DNA of 19,869 nucleotides from an uncultured Bacillota bacterium (GTDB lineage: Bacteria; Bacillota; Dehalobacteriia; UBA7702). A program made the translations under genes and the position numbers. The stretch spans positions 1 to 19,869 of the forward strand of contig CACXDX010000074.1 of assembly GCA_902766525.1 (NCBI GenBank). The letters are read 5' to 3'. Numbering within the stretch: position 1 is the first letter of the stretch; each line of letters opens with the position of its first letter. Shown here one piece after another: positions 14,494-19,869 of the stretch. The notes under the pieces were generated by a model. The model was not told the origin of the DNA, did not search any database, and saw nothing but the letters and a program-made list of their open reading frames with translations.

Positions 14494-17241
14494 TTATTCC
14501 TCGGGGATGTTCATGTCCTTGACAACGTTGTGACAGCGGTCGCAAAGGCCGTTTTCATCGAGATCTTCTCTGTATTTCCAGCAGCGGCCGCATTTTTCAC
14601 CTTCGGCCGCGGTGACGGTGACGCGGATGTCATCGTTTTCGCCTTGTTTCAAAGACATTGCGGAAATGATGCAGATATCGGCCAAATCGTCCTCGACGCT
14701 GTTGAGCAGCGCATAATCATCTTTGCCGACGGTAAGTTCAACGGCTGCGTCGAGAGAATGACCGATAACTTTGTCACGGCGGGCTTCTTCCGCCGCTTTG
14801 GTCACTTCTTCACGCAGGGTGATGATCCGCTCCCATTTGGCGGCAAGTTCATTGTTATGATAGGCCGGATCGACGACGGGCATATCGAGGAGCTGAACGC
14901 TGACGGGATCATCTTCCTTTTTCATGTAAGACCAGATTTCTTCTGTGGTAAAGGTCAAAATCGGTGCCATTAACCGTACCAATACCTGCAGGATCTCATT
15001 TAAAACGGTCTGAGCCGATTTTCTGTTTACATCGTCTTTGGCGGAAACATAGAGGCGGTCCTTAATGATATCGAGATAGAAAGCGCTCATGTCGACAACA
15101 CAGAAGTGATGGAGATTGTGGAAAACGGTATGGAATTCATACTGTTCGTAGCCGTTTAATACTTTTCTGTTCAATTCTTCGAGCAGATGCAGGGCGTAGC
15201 GGTCGATTTCCGGCATATCTTGGTAAGCGACGCGGTCCCGGGCCGGATCGAAATCATAGAGATTCCCCAGCAGGTAACGAACGGTATTGCGGAGCTTGCG
15301 ATAGGCTTCGCTGACCTGTTTCAGGATCCCGTCGGAGCAGGCGAGATCGTTGCGGTAGTCGGCGCTGGCGACCCAGAGGCGCAGTACGTCGGCGCCCATT
15401 TTTTCGATGACTTTCAGGGGATCGACGGTATTGCCGACGGATTTTGACTGTTTATGTCCTTTTTCATCGACCAGGAAGCCATGGGTAAGTACCGCTTTAT
15501 AGGGAGCTTTTTGCTCCGTGGCAACGGAGACGCAAAGGGAAGAATTGAACCAGCCGCGATGCTGGTCGCTGCCTTCGAGATAAAGATCGATGTCGCCGTG
15601 GATGTCGGGATTGTTTTCGATGACGGCCGCGAAAGAGGAGCCGCTGTCGAACCAGACGTCCATGATGTCCTTTTCTTTGCTGAAGTGATGGCCGCCGCAT
15701 TTCGGGCATTTGAAGTTTTCGGGAAGAAGATCCTTTGCTTCTCTGGCAAACCAGACCTGGGAACCGTTTTCTTCCCGGAACAGTTTTTGCAGGTGAGCGA
15801 TGGTTTCTTCGGTAATGATGGCTTCGCCGCAGTCTTCACAGTAAAAGATCGGGATCGGCACACCCCAGGTGCGCTGACGTGAAATGCACCAGTCGCCGCG
15901 GTCGCGGATCATATTGTAGATGCGTTCTCTGCCCCAGGAGGGGATCCACTGCACGCCGTCGATGGCTTTGAGAGCTTCTTCTCTAAAGCCGTCAACGGAG
16001 GCGAACCACTGTTCCGTGGCACGGAAGAGGATCGGTTTCTTGCAGCGCCAGCAATGGGGATACTGATGCTTGATGAAAATCAGGCTGATGAGGCGTCCCT
16101 TGTCATCAAGGGCTTTGACAACGGCTTTATTTCCTTCATCGGTGGTGAGTCCGGCGAATTCTCTTGCTTCGTCGGTGAAGCGGCCGCTGTTGTCGAGAGG
16201 AGAAATGATATCGAGGTTGTAATTGAGGCCGACAAGATAGTCGTCGGCGCCGTGACCCGGGGCGGTGTGAACCGCGCCGGTACCGGCTTCGTCGGTAACA
16301 TGATCTCCGAGGATGATGAGGCTTTCCCTGTCTTCCCAGAGGGGATGGAAGCAGCTGGCGTATTCCAGTTCGGCGCCGCTGTATTCTTCAAGGATTTCGT
16401 ATTCTTCGATTTTTGTGTCTTTGATGAAGAGATCCAGGAGCGGTTTGCCGACGATCCATTTTTCATCGCCGACCTTCAAAAGACAGTAAGTAAAGGCGGC
16501 ATTGAGACAGATGGCCACGTTGGCCGGAATGGTCCATGGTGTTGTCGTCCAGATGATGAAATATGCGTCTTGGGGAAGGATGCCTTTGCCGTCTTTTACG
16601 GGGAATTTAACGTAAATGGAAGGGCTTTTGTGATCGGCGTATTCCACTTCCGCTTCGGCCAGAGCCGTTTCGCATTCGGAGCACCAATAGACGGGTTTTT
16701 TCCCTTTATAGATATATCCTTTGCGTGCCATTTCGCCGAAAATGCCGATCTGAATCGCTTCATATTCCGGCTTCAGTGTGATATAGGGATGTTCCCAATC
16801 GCCGCGTACCCCGAGACGTTTGAATTCTTCACGCTGGATATCGACGAACTGAAGGGCAAATTCCTTGCATTTATCACGGAAAGCGAGGACATCTTCTTGT
16901 TTGCGGTTGAGCCCCAAAGCTTTGATGGCGCGCTGTTCGATGGGAAGGCCGTGCGTATCCCAACCGGGGATGTAAGGGCACTGATAGCCGGCCATCGTGC
17001 GGTATTTGATGATCATATCTTTTAAAACTTTGTTTAAAGCGTGGCCCAGATGAATATCACCGTTGGCATAGGGAGGGCCGTCGTGAAGAATGAAGGTGGG
17101 TTTCCCTTCTCTCGTTTCAAGGCTCTTTTTGTAGATCTCGTCTTTTTGCCACTGTTCGATGAAATTCGGTTCTTTCTTGGGCAGATTCCCGCGCATGGGA
17201 AATTCGGTTTGGGGTAAGTTCAGGGTTTTGCCGTAATCCAT
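14494..17241 (-). CDS. ileS: Isoleucine--tRNA ligase (IleRS)
   Basis: Charges tRNA-Ile with isoleucine in the cytoplasm and edits misactivated valine. At 915 aa it is a bacterial-type class I synthetase. Seen: DGPPYANGDIHLGHALNK with the HIGH motif as HLGH (64-67); the editing domain between (TTPWTIPANVA, GTGAVHTAPGHGADD); VWFDSGSSF; SDQHRGWFNSSL; the second signature as KQSKS (597-601), where KMSKS is usual; an anticodon-binding region; and a C-terminal zinc site C884, C887, C900, C903 (CGRCW...CDRCH). ATG at 17241 follows AAGGAG by 9 bases. The leader is only about 55 bases, too short for a T-box. It begins a three-gene unit with the ACT and UPF0210 genes. Confidence 0.97.
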   Translation of the reverse strand: MDYGKTLNLPQTEFPMRGNLPKKEPNFIEQWQKDEIYKKSLETREGKPTFILHDGPPYANGDIHLGHALNKVLKDMIIKYRTMAGYQCPYIPGWDTHGLPIEQRAIKALGLNRKQEDVLAFRDKCKEFALQFVDIQREEFKRLGVRGDWEHPYITLKPEYEAIQIGIFGEMARKGYIYKGKKPVYWCSECETALAEAEVEYADHKSPSIYVKFPVKDGKGILPQDAYFIIWTTTPWTIPANVAICLNAAFTYCLLKVGDEKWIVGKPLLDLFIKDTKIEEYEILEEYSGAELEYASCFHPLWEDRESLIILGDHVTDEAGTGAVHTAPGHGADDYLVGLNYNLDIISPLDNSGRFTDEAREFAGLTTDEGNKAVVKALDDKGRLISLIFIKHQYPHCWRCKKPILFRATEQWFASVDGFREEALKAIDGVQWIPSWGRERIYNMIRDRGDWCISRQRTWGVPIPIFYCEDCGEAIITEETIAHLQKLFREENGSQVWFAREAKDLLPENFKCPKCGGHHFSKEKDIMDVWFDSGSSFAAVIENNPDIHGDIDLYLEGSDQHRGWFNSSLCVSVATEQKAPYKAVLTHGFLVDEKGHKQSKSVGNTVDPLKVIEKMGADVLRLWVASADYRNDLACSDGILKQVSEAYRKLRNTVRYLLGNLYDFDPARDRVAYQDMPEIDRYALHLLEELNRKVLNGYEQYEFHTVFHNLHHFCVVDMSAFYLDIIKDRLYVSAKDDVNRKSAQTVLNEILQVLVRLMAPILTFTTEEIWSYMKKEDDPVSVQLLDMPVVDPAYHNNELAAKWERIITLREEVTKAAEEARRDKVIGHSLDAAVELTVGKDDYALLNSVEDDLADICIISAMSLKQGENDDIRVTVTAAEGEKCGRCWKYREDLDENGLCDRCHNVVKDMNIPEE

Positions 17242-17303
17242 GATAAAAAACTCCTTCAGGAATGAATGTATATATACCTATAATTAAATAACAGCTACCC
17301 TTC

Positions 17304-17332
17304 ATTTTATAACAAAGCCCCTCCATTGTCAA
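17304..17332 (-). promoter_or_regulatory. Promoter of the ileS unit, overlapping the upstream terminator
   Basis: On the minus strand, a perfect TTGACA (17327-17332) and TAAAAT (17304-17309) have a 17-base spacer. The -35 box lies in the middle of the terminator hairpin of the znu unit, and the spacer is one arm of its stem. Confidence 0.75.
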
Positions 17333-17359
17333 GGAATATCCTTGATGACGGAGGGGCTT
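17315..17359 (-). terminator. Terminator hairpin of the znuACB unit
   Basis: AAGCCCCTCC (17315-17324) and GGAGGGGCTT (17350-17359) form a 10-bp stem; inside it TCAAGGA/TCCTTGA forms a second 7-bp stem. The T run behind it on the minus strand is short (TTTGTTAT), so termination may be incomplete. Confidence 0.75.
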
Positions 17360-17397
17360 CTGTCGCTTTGATTACGGTGAAAGATTCCGCTTTGGGA

Positions 17398-18237
17398 TCA
17401 AGCGTTCCTCGGCACCGTGCCGATCAGGTAACAGAGCGCAAAGGCCAGCATGTCCACGCCGACAATGGTGGATCCGACCGGAGTGCCGGCGATGATGGAG
17501 ACGACGATTCCCACAAAAGCGGAAATCACGGAAAGAACGGCGGAACAGAACGTTACGGCTTTGAAGCTTTTGAAGAGCCGCATCGCGCTGAGGGCGGGAA
17601 AGATCACCAGGGCGGAAATGAGCAGGGAACCGACAAGATTCATGGCCAGAACGATGATCACGGCGATGATCACGGCAATCAGCAGGTTGTACGCGTTGGC
17701 TTTCACTCCCGTGGCGGTGGCGAAGTCTTCATCGAAAGTTACGGCGAAAATTTTATGATAAAAGAGAACGAAGATGATAACAACGATAACGGAAAGCGCC
17801 GCGCAGAGGGCGACGGTCAGCGGCGTCAGCGTTAAGATCGAGGTGGAACCGAATAGCGTGGAACAGACGTCGCCGGAAAGATTTGATGATTTGGAGAAAA
17901 TGTTCATCAGCAGGTAACCGACGGCCAGCGAGCCGACGGAGACCATGGCGATGGCGGCGTCCCCTTTGATCTTTGTGTCCTGTCCCGTTCGCAGCAGGAG
18001 AATGGCGCAGATCACGGTAATGGCGAGGACGAGAGGCATCTGATTGGTGAGGTTCATGACCGTGGCGATGGCCAGAGCGCCGAAAGCCACATGGGAGAGA
18101 CCGTCGCCGATAAAGGAAAAGCGTTTTAATACCAGTGTGACGCCGAGCAGGGAGGAACAGAGCGCGATCAGAATGCCGACGATCAGCGCGTAACAGACGA
18201 AGGGATATTGAAAATACAAAATCAGCTTCTCAATCAT
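17398..18237 (-). CDS. znuB: Zinc/manganese-type ABC transporter permease (ZnuB-like)
   Basis: The membrane channel subunit of a divalent-metal importer, 279 aa, ABC-3 family. Seen: about eight or nine hydrophobic helices, the early motif RFSFIGDGLSHVAFGALAIA, the permease-ATPase contact region around FDEDFATATGVKANAYN, and the AMNLVGSLLISALVIFPALSA stretch typical of the family. ATG at 18237 overlaps the znuC stop in ATGA, with a strong GGAAGGAGG inside the end of znuC. Length is normal. Metal preference (Zn or Mn) cannot be told from the permease; no regulator (Zur/MntR) gene is visible. Confidence 0.93.
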   Translation of the reverse strand: MIEKLILYFQYPFVCYALIVGILIALCSSLLGVTLVLKRFSFIGDGLSHVAFGALAIATVMNLTNQMPLVLAITVICAILLLRTGQDTKIKGDAAIAMVSVGSLAVGYLLMNIFSKSSNLSGDVCSTLFGSTSILTLTPLTVALCAALSVIVVIIFVLFYHKIFAVTFDEDFATATGVKANAYNLLIAVIIAVIIVLAMNLVGSLLISALVIFPALSAMRLFKSFKAVTFCSAVLSVISAFVGIVVSIIAGTPVGSTIVGVDMLAFALCYLIGTVPRNA

Positions 18238-18938
18238 CGGTTTGCGCCTCCTTCCCTTAAGGTCAGGGCGGCGCCGCTGTGAAGATATTCCTCTTTGCTG
18301 CCGAAGAAGACGCTGTCGGCGATATGGAGGATGTGACTGCCGTAGGTCAGAGCGGCATCGATATCGTGGGAGATCATCATGATGGTGATTCCCTCCCTGT
18401 TCAGGGCGGCGATCAGTTCGTACATTTCCTCGGTGGCTTTGGGATCGAGACCGGAAACGGGTTCATCGAGAAGCAACATTTTTTGGGCGGCGCAGAGAGC
18501 CCGAGCCAGCAGTACCCGTTGCTGCTGTCCGCCGGACAATTCCCGGTAACAGCGTTTGCTCAGGGAAGTCAGTCCCATTTTGGCGAGGTTTTCCCCGGCC
18601 TTTTTTTTGTCTTCCCGGCGGTAAAACGGTCTCATCCCCATTTTGCCCAGGCAGCCCGAAAGGACGACTTCCCGGACGGAAGCCGGAAAATCCCGCTGGA
18701 TCTGCGTCTGCTGGGGCAGGTAACCGATCTCCGTCTGCTTGAGTCCGCCGCCGGTGATGATCTTTCCGGAAAGAGGAGATCTCAATCCGAGAATGGTTTT
18801 CATCAACGTTGTTTTCCCGGATCCGTTTTCTCCGACGACACAGAGATAGTCTCCGCTTTCAATGTGAAAATTCAGATGATCGACGATAATCCTGCCGTCG
18901 TAGCCGAGGGCAAGGTCTTCGGCAATTAACAGTGACAT
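18234..18938 (-). CDS. znuC: Metal ABC transporter ATP-binding protein (ZnuC-like)
   Basis: The ATPase subunit that powers the metal importer, 234 aa. Seen: Walker A GENGSGKTT (36-44), Q-loop region GYLPQQTQ (72-79), signature LSGGQ (134-138), Walker B LLLDEP (155-160), D-loop SGLD (162-165) and H-loop His191. ATG at 18938 follows AAGGA by 7 bases and lies 25 bases after the znuA stop; an in-frame non-ATG start at 18959 is less likely. The gene overlaps znuB by four bases, so the ATPase and permease are translationally coupled. Confidence 0.95.
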   Translation of the reverse strand: MSLLIAEDLALGYDGRIIVDHLNFHIESGDYLCVVGENGSGKTTLMKTILGLRSPLSGKIITGGGLKQTEIGYLPQQTQIQRDFPASVREVVLSGCLGKMGMRPFYRREDKKKAGENLAKMGLTSLSKRCYRELSGGQQQRVLLARALCAAQKMLLLDEPVSGLDPKATEEMYELIAALNREGITIMMISHDIDAALTYGSHILHIADSVFFGSKEEYLHSGAALTLREGGANR

Positions 18939-18963
18939 GAAATATTCCTTCTTTATCAAAATT

Positions 18964-19869
18964 TCAGCGAAGAGCCTTTTTGAGCACGTTCAGATTATCC
19001 CGCATCATCGAGAGATAATCGGCGCCGTTTTCAACATCCTCCGCGGTCACTGCTTGAATGGAGTTGAACGTCAGGATCTGCTGATCTTTATTCTTTGTCG
19101 TTTTCCTGATGGTTTCGGCAATACCGCCGTCGGAGGTCTCGATTTGTGCGATGGATTTCAATCCCAGTTCGTCAACTTTGTCGGCGAGAAAGATGATGGT
19201 TTCAAAATCGGCTTCCGTTTCGGCGGAACAGCCGGGGAAGGCTGCGTAATAGTCGAGATGGTAATCCTTAAATAAATAGAGAAAAGGGAAACGGTCTCCG
19301 AAGAGGACCGTATGTTGATCGGCTTCGGCTACGGCAGCTGCGTAATCTTCATCCAGCGCCTTTATTTCCTCGACGGCGCGGTCGCGGTTTTCCCGGTAGA
19401 GAGAGGCTTTTTCCGGGTTGATCTCCGTCAGTGATTCACAGATTGCCTCATAGAATACGGCGGCGTTTTTTAAAGAAAGCCAAACGTGTTCGTCAACCGC
19501 TTCCTCCTCTTCACCGCCGTCCGTCTCCATGCCCTCAACGGATTCTTCGAGGCGGGCGCCGCCTCCGAGAATATCGATAAGATTTAAAACCACTCTGTGA
19601 TCCCGATCATTTTGATCAATGATGTCGTCGATCCATTGATCGGATTCACCGCCGACATAAACAAAGAGATCGCAATCGTCGATCAGAATGATATCATCGA
19701 CGCTCGGCTGGAAACTGTGGGGATCGACTCCGTTTTGCAGGAGAAAGGAAACATTGACGGCGTCGTCTCCGGCGGTGATATGTTCGATCCAGTCGTAAAT
19801 CGGGAAAACCGTTGTGACAACGGTGAGGGTATCGTCGTCTTTTGCCGGTTCTTCCTTGTCCGCGCAGCC
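18964..19869 (-). CDS. znuA: Metal ABC transporter substrate-binding lipoprotein (ZnuA-like), signal peptide cut off
   Basis: Captures metal outside the membrane and hands it to the permease. The open frame reaches the right edge. The first codons read Gly-Cys-Ala-Asp, the end of a lipobox, so only the signal peptide is missing and about 300 residues of mature protein are present. Seen: VVTTVFPIYDWIEHITAG, the first metal His in NGVDPHSFQPS, and a second in DEHVWLSLKNA. Before the second lies an acidic loop DGGEEEEAVDE where many ZnuA proteins have a His-rich loop. Next come FGDRFPFLYLFKDYHLDYYAAFPGC (in two parts), where other members have a third metal His, and ETEADFETI. It is first of the three visible genes and probably heads the operon. 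Zinc is the usual substrate, but the ligand changes leave manganese or iron open. Confidence 0.92.
   Translation of the reverse strand, partial: GCADKEEPAKDDDTLTVVTTVFPIYDWIEHITAGDDAVNVSFLLQNGVDPHSFQPSVDDIILIDDCDLFVYVGGESDQWIDDIIDQNDRDHRVVLNLIDILGGGARLEESVEGMETDGGEEEEAVDEHVWLSLKNAAVFYEAICESLTEINPEKASLYRENRDRAVEEIKALDEDYAAAVAEADQHTVLFGDRFPFLYLFKDYHLDYYAAFPGCSAETEADFETIIFLADKVDELGLKSIAQIETSDGGIAETIRKTTKNKDQQILTFNSIQAVTAEDVENGADYLSMMRDNLNVLKKALR

Noticed and set aside
17242..17400. T-box riboswitch before ileS
   Set aside because: The hairpin there fits a terminator of the upstream unit; no T-box core sequence and too little leader length.
19591..19593. GTG at 19593 as the start of the metal-binding protein gene
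   Set aside because: The frame continues upstream to the edge with clear ZnuA sequence including the first metal His and the lipobox Cys.
1..19869. CRISPR array, insertion sequence, prophage, toxin-antitoxin or biosynthetic cluster
   Set aside because: No spaced direct repeats, transposase, integrase or matching enzyme families were found; the region is dominated by conserved core genes.

Overview
The window looks like chromosome of a spore-forming, Clostridia-like member of the Bacillota. Four things point that way: a sporulation sigma factor SigH, a BofA family protein, a long Gram-positive SRP RNA with an Alu domain directly before dnaX, and the gene order SRP RNA - dnaX - ybaB - recR - bofA, which is also known from Bacillus subtilis. 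The genus cannot be named from the sequence alone. Most of the window is ordinary core genome. I saw no phage, insertion sequence, CRISPR array or integron.

Left part (1-5245, all minus strand): an operon-like pair of a very large RND-family exporter (1467 aa) followed by sigH. The two genes overlap by 11 bases, and the sigH ribosome binding site lies inside the pump gene. A tRNA-Thr with its own consensus promoter follows and runs off the left edge. The exporter is the oddest gene here: it carries a coiled-coil hairpin of about 190 residues in its first extracytoplasmic domain and an acidic, low-complexity cytoplasmic tail of about 265 residues.

Middle (5246-11402, plus strand): a divergent promoter region, a GNAT acetyltransferase with its own terminator, and a membrane-anchored CapA-like metallophosphatase. 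Next comes the SRP RNA gene, then dnaX (clamp loader), ybaB (nucleoid-associated protein), recR (recombination mediator), bofA (SpoIVF/sigma-K control in Bacillus) and a cysteine-rich DUF2284 protein. These five genes are tightly packed and end at a bidirectional terminator.

Right part (11402-19869, minus strand) holds three transcription units. The first encodes two paralogous zinc-ribbon membrane proteins flanking a DUF2085 membrane protein. The second is ileS - ACT-domain protein (UPF0237) - UPF0210 protein, closed by one terminator and started from a promoter buried in the preceding terminator hairpin. The third is a zinc- or manganese-type ABC importer, znuA-znuC-znuB, whose lipoprotein gene is cut at the right edge exactly at the lipobox Gly-Cys.

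The best leads for new biology are the RND exporter architecture and its coupling to sigH, the apparent absence of a separate dnaX promoter behind tandem terminators, and the ileS/ACT/UPF0210 unit lacking a T-box.
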